Source: Codonopsis lanceolata
Taxonomy: Eukaryota > Streptophyta > Magnoliopsida > Asterales > Campanulaceae
Reading direction: 5' to 3'
Assembly (NCBI GenBank): GCA_013146195.2
Contig: CM028381.1
Coordinates: forward strand, 93,017,255-93,081,254
DNA length: 64,000 bases
Under the pieces are notes generated by a model, which saw only the letters and a list, made by a program, of their open reading frames with translations, was not told the origin of the DNA and did no database searches. Every line of letters begins with the position of its first letter. Position 1 is the first letter of the stretch. Position numbers and translations under genes: made by a program. Below are positions 11,320 to 23,388 of the stretch, in pieces.

Positions 11320-11960
11320 TTGGACAATGAAATCAAAAAAAAGTCAAAATCGGCAACTCCCTGCAAGGTTCTGAAAAGGATAACATTCATCGATCTCCTC
11401 AAAACGTTCATGGACATGTTTACCTGGTCCTATGAAGATGTGTTGGGGGTAGATCCAGCCATAGTCGAACACCGGATCCCCATATATCCGGATGCTCGGC
11501 TAATCAGACAAAATCCCCGCCGCATCAAGCCAGAATGGTCACTACAAGTTGAAAAAAGAAAGAAAGCATGAAACAGCCGCACGTCAACTTCATTCGGGTA
11601 GTAAAATAATAATAATAATAATAATAAAAAAGTAGTAAAAGAAAAAAGAAATCTAAAAATAAAAAAATAATAAAAAAAGAAAAGAAAAAATACCCGATCT
11701 GGATGTCCAATGTAGTGACCATTCCCAAGTCCAACAGTTTTTCTTATCAACGGCATGCTGGGCTATAGTCAAATCAAAGGCAGCAGGAGACCAAGAAAAG
11801 ACCTTGTTCATCACTCCTTGGGAGACCTACTGCTATCATGTCATGCCATCTGGGCTAAAAATGCCGGGGCTACTTATCAAAAGGCTGCTACCACTCTCTT
11901 CCACGATGTGCCGAATATTGTCAAAGAGATCCGGTCAGGAAATGCCGTACTCCTCACAAG
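11320..11960 (+). pseudogene. Internally deleted RT fragment of B1
   Basis: The first part reads DMFTWSYEDVLGVDPAIVEH and HRIPIYPDAR, the conserved stretch just before plant gypsy reverse transcriptase. After an AT-rich insertion, shifted frames at 11700-11930 contain the next RT blocks (YPIWMSNVV, HAGLxSNQ, TPWETYCYHVMPSGLK, LFHDV). The YxDD catalytic block and everything beyond are absent. This gives the family its Ty3/gypsy identity but no activity. Confidence 0.75.
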
Positions 11961-12059
11961 CCACGAAAAAAAGACCTTGTTCAGCCCTCCAATCTTAATG
12001 AGCTTAAAAGGTATTGTGCCCGAACCACCCTATCCGACAAGTGCTTCCCTCTCTAGCCC

Positions 12060-12270
12060 GCTAGGATGAAAACCCGAAAGGGCGGCCTAGGCAAGAGTTA
12101 GGGCACATAAAAAAAAAGGGAGAAATAAGGGCTCGCTAGGCTGAGAACCCGAAAGGGCGGCCTAGGCAAAAATTAGAGCAAATAAAAAATAAAAAATAAA
12201 TAAAATAAAAAAATAATAAGGGCTCGCTAGGTTGAAAACCCGAAAGGGCAGCCTAGGCAAAAGTTAGAGC
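12060..12270 (+). repeat. Three GAAA-capped hairpin repeats in B1
   Basis: Units at about 12060, 12130 and 12220 share CTAGG, then AACCCGAAAGGGC, then GCCTAGGCAA and TTAGRGC. CCC-GAAA-GGG is a stem with a GNRA tetraloop, and the outer CTAGG...CCTAG gives a second stem. A fourth, partly degraded unit is at 24437-24486 in the neighbouring family-B DNA, where the outer stem is lost but the GAAA cap is intact. Confidence 0.75.
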
Positions 12271-14318
12271 CAAATAAAATATATATATTAGGAGAATAAG
12301 GAGAGGGAAAGCATTCTTTGAAACCTCGGTATCTTACCTCCAGATCTTCAGCAGGCAAAGGGGCTCGACTGACAGAAGAAAAAGAAAAACCACAACAGGA
12401 AGCTCGCAATAAAACACTAAAATATAATACTACAGGTCCTAAGGTGCAACTTAGGAATAATTGCTAAAGAAATTTAGATTATGCATTAATTGCCTGTACA
12501 TATCTATTATTGCCTCTACCCCCCCCCCTTTGTTTCCCCCAAAACTATCCTTTATTTGCAGCTTAAGCCCCGGAGCAGTCCATCAGTGTCTGCGGCATCC
12601 GCCCGGCCGGTCCCATATACTTCTTCTGCAAGGCACAGAAAAGGCTCAGTCTCATCAGGATAAGAAGCACCAGAAGTGTCCTCGTCCTATTCATCATTTG
12701 CGTTGCCATTGTCCTGAAACAGCCCGATGACTTGGATTCCGATCATTCACCGCTGCCCTGTCTGATTGCGAAAAAATGCAGGGATTATGAGAATAGCCTT
12801 ATGCCAAGTATAAGCCCTGCAACAATTATATGGCCAAGGAGGTATCTGCCTTTTCCTTTCCTCGCACATCACGAAAAAAAAAAGAGAAAAAGGGAAGCTC
12901 GCTCGAGCCCGAAGGTATATTCCTTAAAAATCCATCTTGGAAATGCAGCGTGCCATTACCTGTTAGGTCGGTATAGCTTTGCTTTGTGCTTGCGTTTTGA
13001 GTCTGCATGTGTTTTTTTATTTATTTTGCATCATATAAAATTAGATTGCATTGTAAATGTTTGTACATGTTTTTAATCCAAAAAAAACAAAAAACAAAAC
13101 AAAAAATTTTTTATGTATTATTTTGCATCTAGATAAATATTTTTGCATTATAGGCATTATAAAAATGCATTTTGCATTTAAAAAAAATATATATATATAT
13201 ATACTGCATTTTGCATTATTGCATGCATGATAGAATAAATAATACCCATGCATCATAAGCATCTTATAATTTTTTTATACATCACATTTGCATCAAATAA
13301 AGTAGTACATGCATCCAACATTTGCATTTATTATCCAATAAGCTGCATTAGGGGTGTGCTAAAAAGAAAATAAAATGCCACCAACCAGGAAAATAAATAT
13401 TCTTATGGCATTCACTATGCCCCTGCAGCATAAGCATGCATCATTTAGCCCCATTTGTATTTATAGTATAAATCATGCATGGTAGGGTCAAATAGTGACC
13501 ACTAGTTCAATCATGCATCGTAAGAATAAATTGCATAAATTTCATGCATCATTGTTTAATTGCATCATTTAGGCATAAATAGGATATGCATAAGCATTAT
13601 TAATAAAGCCAGGAATGCTTCAAAAAGTGCCAAACAGTGCCAAAATCTAACAGATTAGAAGTATATCCAAAAAAAAAAGAGAGAAAAAAAAAAGAGGTAA
13701 TAAGCATGCAAATAAAGAAAAATGGTGAGCATGCAGAATAAAAAAAATATGAAAAAAAAAAACGAAAAAAGAAAAAAAGAGGTAATAAGCATGCAAATAA
13801 AGAAAAGTGGCAGGCATGCAGAATAAAAAAAAAGAGAAAAGAAAAAAAAACAACAAAAACAAAAAAAAAATCGGGAGAGGGGAAAATGCATGTACAAGAA
13901 AAAGAAAATTTTCAGGTGCATGCAACAAGAAAAATGCGGCGGCAGAAGAAGAAATTTTCGGCTGAAGCTAGATAATGGAGCAAAAAGAAAACAGCAGCAA
14001 AGAAAAAATGATTTCAGCTGATACCAAGAGATGCTGTGGCAAGAAGAAGAAGTTTCTGACCAAGGTTAGAAGGAGCAGTAAAGAAAAATGCAACATCATC
14101 AAGAAATATTTTCCAGCTAAAGCCGAAAACAAAGCGGAACAGAGGAAGAGATTTTCCAGCAAAGGCTGGAACGGTGACAAAATAAAAATCCCCAGCAAAG
14201 TGCAGCAAAGAACAGCGTAAAGCAGCAAGCGGCGAAGCAACATCAGCAACAATTTGCTGCATGGACACGACAAATGTAAAGAAAAGGGAGGTATTTTCTT
14301 TTTAGCAGTGCATTTGTT
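12271..14318. other. B1 non-coding 3' internal region
   Basis: This is A/T- and purine-rich DNA with many 'catgcat' motifs. 13340-13660 matches 28170-28650 of the next family-B copy (shared 'gggtcaaatagtgaccacta'), which there is the intron of the antisense PMD gene. Long minus-strand frames at 13647-13928 are translations of poly-purine runs, not genes. The PMD exons appear to have been lost from this copy. Confidence 0.6.
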
Positions 14319-14326
14319 TAATGTTT

Positions 14327-14540
14327 GGAAACTTTCCTTTAATTACGCAGCCCCAGATTAATAGGGAAAGGTCTTGTTCTCCGTTGAAGGCTGAGTTCCT
14401 GAGGAGGCAATGCATTCCATTCATTGGTTGTGTGGGAAACTTTCCTTTAAGGGGTACGCAGCCCCGGATTTATAGGGAAAGGTCTTGTTCTCCAGTAGAG
14501 GCTGAGTTCCTAAAGAAACAATTCACTCCGCATAGCCGCA
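14327..14540 (+). repeat. 108-bp direct duplication in B1
   Basis: Two copies begin 'ggaaactttccttta' at 14327 and 14435, with shared 'tatagggaaaggtcttgttc' (second copy) and 'ggctgagttcct'. It lies just upstream of the CTACGT hairpins. Confidence 0.8.
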
Positions 14541-14547
14541 TGGCGAA

Positions 14548-14870
14548 CTACGTTTGGTCTGATTCCTTGGCTAAGGATACGTAGGCAGTCTATCACGGTA
14601 GACGCGACCATCATAGCACGTATTTACCCTTGCCGTATTTATTTGATAAAGCTTTTCCGCACTTGCTCATTTAGTATTGCCGCACTTGCATCGCAACACT
14701 TATACCGCAACATTTAAGTCCCAGCTGAGTGAACTACATCTCGATCTGATTCGTTGTTTAAGGATACGTAGGCAGCCTATCTCGGTAGGCACGACCGTTG
14801 TACGAGTGATAGTTTAGGTTTTGGCCTGAACTACGTTTTGGTCTGAGTTCCTTTATTAAGGGATACGTAG
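14548..14870 (+). repeat. Three CTACGT...ACGTAG hairpins before B1 3' LTR
   Basis: Copies lie at 14548-14584, 14734-14771 and 14831-14870. Each has CTACGT-type left and TACGTAGGCAG right arms around an inner CCTT-NNNN-AAGG stem; the second copy is decayed. A well-preserved copy is at 30090-30128 in the next family-B element, and a degraded one at about 22361-22400. Confidence 0.75.
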
Positions 14871-15133
14871 GCAGCCTACACTAGTGGGTCTGACCATTAG
14901 AGCATTTAATTTGCATATCCGCTTAAAAACTACGATAACTTGTTATAACCGACTAAATATGTCTAGGTTATGGAGTTTGGTTTGTGTTATATACTGTTGC
15001 ATTATAACTACTACCTGTTGCATCTCATCCCCATTTTATAATTGAACGAAATTGGAGAGTCTATTGTTTATCAACGATGTTCGTCTACTCAGTAAGCCTT
15101 GGGTTACCCGTAGACTCCATCGTTGAGGGGCTC

Positions 15134-16287
15134 TGTAGGCACCCCAATTTCGTACCCCTGATATGTAACTCTGGCATGTGATATCAAGAATTGTTTAAAA
15201 TTAACAAATGTCAAGTTACAAGGTTGAAAATGCAAAAGGAAAAAGTAGGATGCATGAACAGTGAACTGCAGGGGAGGAAAGTGTCAAAAATCAAAGTTGA
15301 ATAGTGGCATGGGTGCCACACCAAGGGCTGTGGGTGCCGTACCGGAGGGGGCTTTAGGCCGCGCCAGGAATGCTACTGTAGCATGTCGACTTAATGCATT
15401 GTACAATCTGTAAAGGCTACGATACAATCCACTGATGCCGGCTGAAGAAATGAAAGAATTCCAGATGAATCCCTCTCTCCAACTATAAATAAGAGGCCCC
15501 AGCTCCTCATTTCAGTGTTCAGAAATATCGCAACGAAGCGCTGAAGAATTCTTCTGCGTTCCTTCGAAGCGAGTAGTTACGAGAGATGTGAGATAGGTGA
15601 GTGAAGCCCACTAAAGTCTCCAAACCCCGTCCAAACTCCGCCAAAATAAATATCCACCGGTTATAAGTGATCCCTAGCCTAGTTGTTAGGTATCCATCTC
15701 ACTTCCCCGGCTTAAAAATCTCAAAGTAAGTCGTTACTCTGCCCGAGTAATGAGCTGAAAAACCAAAAAACTAAGCCGTTATTCCGCCCAACCAAAAAGG
15801 CCAAAACCAACCAAAATAAGTTGTCACTTTGCCCGAGTAGACAAGCCAAAACTACCATATATAAGCCGTCACTCTGCCCAAACCACTTCAGCAACAAGCA
15901 ATAAAAGTCTCCCTCTCCCGAGAAGGACAGAGCGAGGACACCCCGCTCTAAAAGGTAAAAGCCTTTAAGAACATTATTTTAGTTATTTATTTACTTTTCA
16001 GTTCATTTATTATTCAAAGTTGTTATTTAAATCCGGCCCAATGAAGTCCTTATAAGCCGTTGTGCTGCCCGGATTAGATTAGGAAATATTATGTAAAAGA
16101 GCCGTTATAATGGCCAAATATTTTTAAATGCATTTTTAACATAGACAGCACTCCTCTCGCACTTTTGATTTCGTCTTCCCCTAAACAAGGGAGGGTGGAA
16201 CGAGAGCAGTGGTGTCCCGCATCCACACGTACGCGCACCTCTAACCAAGGGCGCGCGGGGCGCGGGTCGCACCCCGGGAACCTCACA
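15134..16287 (+). mobile_element. 3' LTR of B1, internally deleted
   Basis: It begins TGTAGGCACC after the purine tract TGAGGGGCTC and ends CCCGGGAACCTCACA. TATAAATA is at 15484-15491, and the 45-bp array starts at 15728, 15773, 15818 and 15863. It is about 1154 bp because it jumps near 16136 from 'aaatgcattt' to 'ttaacatagac', removing the U5 hairpin region that the full LTR at 30389 keeps. Confidence 0.85.
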
Positions 16288-17553
16288 GGAGGAAACACAC
16301 ACTAATATCCCCTCACCATTCACACATAAAAGCTTGGGAAGAGAGAGAGTGAATTTTCAGATATGGTGGGTTTAATGGCTGATCACAAAGTGGGAGGTTT
16401 ATATGTGACATGCAAATATGGGTGGAACTCCACATGTCACAAGGAGAATGCATGAAAATCCACTTGTCAAGTGGAGGATGAATGAGGTTAGGCTTAATCC
16501 AACTTACTTAGGGTCTAATAGGATGGATTAGGGTCAATTAGGATGGGGGTTCAATGGGCTAATTGGTCACAATTCAGATTGCAAGAAAAAAATCCCGTAG
16601 GTGTAATTCAATATGATGCGGTCGCATCCTCCATGGACCATGCGAGCGCATGGTCCTATTTTCAGCCAATGTCATTTTTTCAATGCTCTCAACACTGTTA
16701 CGCGAGCCAACGACCCAAAAACGATGCGAGCGCGTGGTTCAGCCTTCAAACATGGTCTAAACATGTCCTAAATGGTCCCAAACTCATGGGAAACCATTAT
16801 AAGGTCTAACCCAACTCAAAACAAGTCGGAAACACACCCGAACAACATCTGAAACAAGTTAAAACAAGGCTCGAATCATGCGATGAATGGCCAATGAATC
16901 AAACACGAATCAAACATAAATCAAACTAGAATAACTTGGGCATGAACAAGGCTTGTTTAAACATGGATATGACCTGAATATATGGCCTATAACTAAATGA
17001 ACATCTCGCAAGACGAAATACAAGCAATACGAGCAACAAGGGAAATCGCTAAGACCCAAACGAAGCAACAAAGCTTCTAAACTTCCAACCAAGCCTACTA
17101 TGATCAAGATGAATGTTATAAGACATATATGAAAGGTACTAAGACTCCAACAAGACTTGGTTAAGTGCTATCATGCTAAGGTAAATACTCAAAGTACTAA
17201 CGGCAAAGTATGTAACGTATAGAAGACATTCAAGCAACTATGATCGTAACAACTCTAATGCAAGCATGATATGAACAACATGAACTCTTTAACATGTTAA
17301 GACATACATTAAGCATATTATAAAGGTACTAAGGCTCTAGTAGGACTTAGTTAAGTACTAAGATGATACACGAAGCAGTTAGAACAAAGCATGCAACATA
17401 TAGAAGGCATACAAGCAACTACGATCATGGTTGACCTAATGCGAGCATGGTATGAACAATATGGACTCTAAAACATGTTAAGGCACATAATGAACATATT
17501 AATCAAGTATAGAAGGCATGTTACACAAGTAGGGTTTGGGTTCTCACACCCCA

Positions 17554-19557
17554 GTTCTAGGCATAAGATGAGCTGGAAGAGATCATCATCAATCCCACCT
17601 ACCCCGAGCAAAAAATCAAAATCGGGAAGGTTATGACTGCGAAAACTTGAGCAAGGTTGACCGATCAACTCAAGAGCAGCCTCGACGTATTTGCATGGAC
17701 TGTCGAAGATATGTAGGGGGTCAGGGAGAACGTTGTTCGCCATAACTTGAATGTGGACCCAAACTTTCATCCAATTCAGTAGCGACCAAGGTAATTCTCA
17801 CTAGAGAAGAGTGTTGCGATCAAAAGAGGAGGTGGAAAAACTCCTGAAAGTAGATGTCATCAAGGAGATCCAGTATCCATCTTAGCTCGCCAATATGGTT
17901 ATGGTCAAGAAAGAAAATGACAAGTAGCGCATGTGCGTTGATTTCACAGGGCTCAACAAAGCTTTCCCCAAGGATTGCTACCCGCTGCCTCGCATTGATG
18001 TGTTTATGGATGCAATAGTCAGGTTCGAGATGCTCACCTTCCTGGACGCATACTCAAGGTATCACTAGGTCAAGATGAATGAGCAAGATAAAGCCAAGAC
18101 AGCTTTCTAGGCAAGCGGAGGATTGAACTGCTACAAAATGATGCCCTTCGGGTTGAAAATTAAAGGGCCACCTACCAGTGCATAGTCAACAAAGTGTTCG
18201 ACTTCAGCTTGGTCGGAACATGGAGGCTTACATTAATGACATGGTTATCAAAACCAAGGGTCGCGACCACATCCTTGACTTGGAAGCAACGTTTGCAAAT
18301 ATGCGCAAACACAATATGAAACTGAATCCGAGCAAGTGCGTGTTCGGGGTCTGAGAAAGAAAATTCCTCGGTTTCATGGTCAACCAGCGCGGGATAGAGG
18401 CCAATTCGGAGAAGATCCAAGCACTGATCAAGATGGAACAACCCAAGTGCATCAAAGATATCCAGCGACTAAATGCCAAAATCATCGCTCTCGGTCGCTT
18501 CATCTCCCGATTAGTGGAAAAATGCTTGTCGTTCTTCAAAATCCTATGTGACAACAAAGGATTCGAATAGAACAATGAGTGCGCCTAAGCCCTCGAGCAA
18601 CTCAGGGAATATCTCGACAAGCCTCCCCTCCTTAGCAGCCCCGTACTCGGGGAACCACTATTTGTGTATCTAGCGGCCACAGACTAGGCTGTAGGTTCTG
18701 TTTTTGTTAGGGAGGAACTTGGTTTACAAAAAAACTTGTGTACTATGTATCAAAGGCCCTTAGTCTTGTTGAGGGTCGTTATTTTAATATAGAGAAATTT
18801 GTTTATTCTCTTGTCATAGCTGCCCGCAAATTAAGGGCTTATTTTTCTACACATGTAATCATAGTTTACACAGACGGACCACTGCGCAAGATCCTGCACA
18901 AACCATCGAGCATACTGAGTTCCACATCGACTATCAACCCATGCAAGCAATCAAAACTCAAGCCCTGGCCGATTTCTTGGTCGAGACAAGTTTCACCGAG
19001 ATAGAAAATTCAGAAGCTCTACAGCCAAAAGAGCCCGGGCACGAGTTGCTTCCGACGTCTCGACCAGCCTACTATTGGGAACTTTATTTGGATGGGACAA
19101 TGAGTAAGGTCGGGAGTGGAGCGGGCATCATTCTCATTACTTCCGACCAAGTTACTGAATTTGAGTTGGCTCAGCGATTCAAATTCCCAGCCTCCAACAA
19201 CGTGGCCGAGAATGAAGCAATGATCGATGGACTCGAGCTCGCAACAGATATGGGTGTGGAAGCAGTCACAGTGTACTCAAATTCATAACTAGTAACGAAC
19301 CAAGTCCAGGGGAGTATATGATGCATCACCCTCCCTAGTCAAATACTGTGAGCTGGTCAAGGAACTGTTGAAAACTTTCAAGTTTTGGGAGATCATCAGA
19401 ATTGACCGAGAAGACAACATGCGAGCAGATTACTTGTCAAAATTCATTGAAGCAAGCCTTACAGTCTTGAATCCCCTCAGTCATGATAGAGCACATTGAA
19501 ACTCCAACTATCGATAGACCAGTAATCATTGATATCAAGCCAGCGAGCAGAAGCTGG
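17554..19557 (+). pseudogene. Degenerate RT and RNase H domains of element A
   Basis: The frame resumes right after the CCCCA TSD. In order it has pre-RT (SLDVFAWTVEDM), RT blocks (RMCVDFTGLNKAFPKDCYP, FEMLTFLDAYSRYH, MMPFGLK), the catalytic block as YINDM rather than YxDDM, and then RNase H (YYVSKALSLVEGRYFNIEK, KTQALADFLVET). A second RNase H-like domain follows (YYWELYLDGTMSKVGSGAGI, NNVAENEAMIDGLELA), as in the Tat lineage. Its YSDS is YSNS. Both changes remove catalytic aspartates. I count about eleven stops in the reading, eight of them TAG. No integrase follows, because family-B DNA begins at 19558. Confidence 0.85.
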
Positions 19558-21411
19558 TGTAGAAACCCCATGTTGTCATAAAATATCAAGACCTGTTAAA
19601 ATGACTAACGAATTTGAGTTGTCCAATTTCGTACCCATGTTATATGACATGTCATAAAATATAAAGACCTGTTAAAATGACTAACGAATGTCAAGTTACA
19701 AGGTTTAGGATGCAAAAAGAAAGAAATGATGCGTAAAGAGTGAATTGCAGGTGCCAAAGTGCAAAATCAGAAAAGGGAAAAGCTGTGGGCGCAGCCCACA
19801 TCCATCTTGGGCGTCGCGCCCACCAAGACTATGGGTAACGCCCACAAACCCCCTGCACTGTAACTTTTGGCTTTGGTGCAACTCTCTCAGCGTGCGGTAC
19901 AAGCTGTCGAAGCATATTTGATCAAACTTAACCACGAAGGAAAGCCCGATCCCAGCCTATAAATAAAGGCTTCCGGCTTCAGAAATTCACACAGTTCACA
20001 CACCAAATTTTACGGAGAGAATGCTGCGAAGTTACGCAGTTGTTTTCCATCCAACCCCGAAGCTCCGCTAGGCTGCCGAAACCTCCCCTAAACACATAAA
20101 CACTCCAGCGAAAGTGAACCCTAGTTACCCTGCTAGGTTTCCGCCCTATTTCATCGGTTCAAAAAACACAAAAAAGAGTAGTTGCTCTGCCCGAATCCAC
20201 GTTAAATCTAGCCAAAGCAAGCAGTTGCTATACTCGGTTTCAGACTCGACGGCAACAACAATCAAGCAAAAGCAAACAGTTGTGCCACCCGGATCCTGAG
20301 GCGAAAAGCAACTAAAAGGAGCAACCACGTTGCCTGAAATCCAACAACAAAAAAGAAAAAAAGACTTCTTTTCTTGGAAGGACAAGGGAAGCACATCTAA
20401 AACCGCCTAGTAGGCTTAAGCCCAGGCCTACCGAGTTCAGACACTCATGTTCCAGGAGGTAAGTTCTGTCCCCGTAGTTGTTTATTATAATCTATAACTT
20501 AAATATAGATATCTAAGTAAGTTTCCTTTTTGTTTACATTTTAATATATAAATAGTTAAAATGTAAACATTTAATTAGTTTCCTTTTTGTTTATATTTCA
20601 ATATATAAATAGTTAAGAAATAGATATTAACTAATTTCTTTTATGTCTTTACTTTAATGTAGAAATATTTATATTTTCTTTTACTTCTGAATTAGTTCTT
20701 TTTATGTCTTTACTTTAAAATAGAAGTAATTACATTTTCTTTCCATTTAACTTAGTTTCTTTTCCGTTCTTACTTAAAATGTAATAATAGTTATATTTCC
20801 TTTTGTTTAAATTAGTTTTTTCTCACATCTTTACTTTAATGTAAAGTAGTTATAATTCTAGCAGTTTATTTAGTTCCTTTCCTGCATTCACTTCAAAATA
20901 AGAAGTAGTTATGTTTCTTATTATTTAAATAAATTTCTTTTCCTTCTTATACATGTAATGTAAATAAAGTTTGTTATTAGTATAAATGTTTTATCCTTAA
21001 AATAGCTTATAAAAATGTTGCAATTATTCTTTAAGTTGTATTATTTTAGTTGTAATTTTGTTTTCTTTTCTTTAATAAATTCAAAGTTATTTCTCTTTAT
21101 TTCTTTTTGTCGTATATAAATGTATTGTTCTGAACCAAAGTGTATAAAATAAAACAAGCATATTAATAAACTTATTGTGATACCGAAAGGGCGAGTTGGA
21201 TGCCTAACTCATTCCTAACTTGTAACTTAGCCCCCGAACCCATATAATCTGGTATGTTTGGTTTTTCTTTGTTTAACCATAAAATAGAGGTGGCCACTCT
21301 GTTATATATATTTTTGGTCCACAATTGAGGCCGGATGTATTCCACGCACTTTAAAGTTTCGAAACCACCCCGCCTTTCAGTAATGGAGGAAAGGTTAAAA
21401 AACGGGGCACA
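19558..21411 (+). mobile_element. 5' LTR of diverged family-B relative B2
   Basis: It begins TGTAGAAACCCC, has TATAAATA at 19958-19965 and ends GGGGCACA just before a primer-binding site. At about 1854 bp it matches the B LTR plan: a U3 GC dyad, then TATA, 45-bp array, U5 CCGAAAGGGCGAGTTGG. Nucleotide similarity to B1 is much lower and its U5 end is different. The LTR at 30389 has a similar length but a different U5, so the two are not a clean pair. The 3' boundary of this element is unresolved. Confidence 0.75.
20174..20300 (+). repeat. 45-bp array in B2 5' LTR
   Basis: Units start at 20174, 20219 and 20264, again exactly 45 bp apart, although the unit sequence (AAGCAGTTGCTMTRCYCG) has drifted from B1. 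The overlapping frame from the ATG at 20114 to 20299 stays open for 61 codons. Confidence 0.8.
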
Positions 21412-21414
21412 CAG

Positions 21415-21431
21415 TGGCGACTCCACTGGGG
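21415..21431 (+). other. Primer-binding site of B2
   Basis: TGGCGACTCCACTGGGG lies three bases after the LTR end. Position and the TGG start fit a tRNA-primer site. The tRNA species was not assigned. Confidence 0.6.
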
Positions 21432-22225
21432 ACTTTATTGTTTTCTTTAAAAAAAAAGGGCTAGACTCATGTTTTTTTTTTTTTTTGATGTTTATCAATA
21501 TACTTGTGTTTTCTCTGTTATATTTCTTTGGTTTCTTGTATTTGTATAATTTTTCAATTTTGTAAAGAAAAAAAAATAGCATATGACATGTTCATTCATC
21601 TTATCATCTATCCATAAATATATATGTTCCATGCCATATTATTTTTACATCCATACATGTTTGCATTTTTTTTATCATAAAAAAAATCTTCTTTCCTTTA
21701 ATATCAATATGCTTGTTTTTTTTCTCTTTTATATTTCTTTGGCATCTTGGGTGTATATAATTTTCAATCTCAAGAGAAAAAAAAATCACTTTTCAAAATA
21801 AAAAAAATCAAAAACAAAACTCATTCATTCAAAAAAAATAATAATAAGTCACTCTTCCAAAATTAAAAAAAAAATCATCTCCTTTTAAAAAAAATCATCA
21901 AAAACAAAAAAATATTCTTTCCTTTAATCCAGTGTCGTGTTTATACATATTGGGATCTTTGTTGTTTTCCTTTGGTACTACTAACAATTTTGTAGGGGTT
22001 GAAAAATAAAAGAACTGATTAATTATCATTTACTCTCCTAAGTAGATTGTCCATAGGTATATAATCATCACATCCCATTTCAAGAATCGCAAAAAAATAA
22101 AAAAAAAGAGAAGGGGTTTTTCTAAAAAAAATCATGTGTAATACTCAGTTCTCTTTTCCTTTCTAAAAAATCGTTTCTTTTCGCAATAATAATAATAATA
22201 ATCTTTATATATATATATATATATA

Positions 22226-22260
<35 letters not shown>

Positions 22261-23344
22261 GTTTTCTCAAAAAAAAAAAAGAATAAAAAATCTCTATTAT
22301 TCCAAATTCAAAAAAAAAAAAAAAGATTAGCAAAATGAAAATTTCTATGTCAGAGTTGAACTACGATGACCTGAGCCTTGAAATGAGGAGCATAGGCAGT
22401 CTTCGGGTTTGGTCAAATGCTTTGATTTACTCTTCAAAAAAAAGTGGGTTTTTCTATGTGTTTTCTTTTTGTATTAATCCAAAAACATGTAAAGGCAGGA
22501 AATCTCCTCACCATTATATTTAATTGCCATCTCCAAATTCATCTTCCCTCTTAACCTCTCACAAATGCATTATTATTTGATTAGTGCATCATTCACTCTC
22601 GATCTCAAATACAATGTCAGTAAATCCTACTTCGAGATGTCAAAGTTTACCACTTCAAAAAAAAAAAAAACACAAAAAACACAAATAAAAAAGACCGATA
22701 GAGAGTCAGGGAAGAAAGGAAAGCTGGAAAAGCCAAGAAAGCAAAAAAGTCTAGAAAGCCTGGAAATCTAGAAAAGTCAGGCGACTCAAAGATCATAAGC
22801 AACAATTCAGGACTGGGGCTTTCAAACCAGCCAGTGGTGTCTCTTTTGCCCATATTAATGCCTACAACCCATCCTTGCAGAGTATGCTCACTAATCCATT
22901 TGGTCTCCGTTATTTCAAAAGTCCAACCAAGTCCTCAAATCATGCTTTCCAAAGGTATTTATCTATATTCAAGTCTGGTAAATTCTTGCTTCTGCCATAT
23001 TAGCTTGTCAAGTCTTCTTCTTGGCCTTTGACCACCACCTATCGCCGAAGTGTCTGCTAAAAAAAATGACGAGTCGACTTATGTAAAAACATGATAAAAA
23101 TACACGAGTTGATAATGAGTCATTTCGAAATATGGACCCACAAACCATTAAAAATGATAGTTCGATAAAGCAACCTTCTGTCTTGGTGAAAGATCATCTT
23201 CGACCCATTGCAACCGAGCTATTAGTAGCACACTAGGGGCTTCAAACCATACACCAAACCTCTTCCAAATACCTAAACAAATAAACCATATACCAATTCT
23301 AATCATCTCTAAGATCCAGTTTCCCAAAACTAGGGCTGCTCCAC

Positions 23345-23388
<44 letters not shown>

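Larger units (their letters stand above)
7484..16287 (+). mobile_element. LTR retrotransposon B1, deleted and nested
   Basis: This 8.8-kb element is inserted in the solo LTR above and flanked by GGAGG at 7479-7483 and 16288-16292. It runs from TGTAGACACC to ACCTCACA. The internal region keeps a Pro/Tyr-rich gag-like ORF, a small piece of RT and long AT-rich non-coding DNA. Protease, most of RT, RNase H and integrase are missing, so the copy is non-autonomous. A purine tract (TGAGGGGCTC) lies directly before the 3' LTR at 15134, confirming plus orientation. The pol remnant and the related antisense PMD gene in the next copy suggest a Tat-lineage gypsy family. Confidence 0.85.
5536..17548 (-). 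mobile_element. Solo LTR, family D (Tekay-like), split by B1
   Basis: The outer ends are TGTGGCGACC (5536) and TTCTCACA (17548), flanked by the exact 5-bp TSD CCCCA at 5531-5535 and 17549-17553. The orientation is minus: the end GGTCGCCACA is shared with the LTR at 45672-48509, which belongs to a minus-strand element. Shared internal tracts include 'ctcaaaacaagtcggaaac' at about 16815 and 48080. Removing B1 plus one TSD copy leaves about 3.2 kb, a long LTR as in Tekay/Del elements. No internal region is present, so it is a solo LTR made by LTR-LTR recombination. Confidence 0.85.

Noticed and set aside
13647..13928. Minus-strand ORFs of 88-93 codons
   Set aside because: They are translations of A/G-rich low-complexity DNA, giving F/L runs with no domain.
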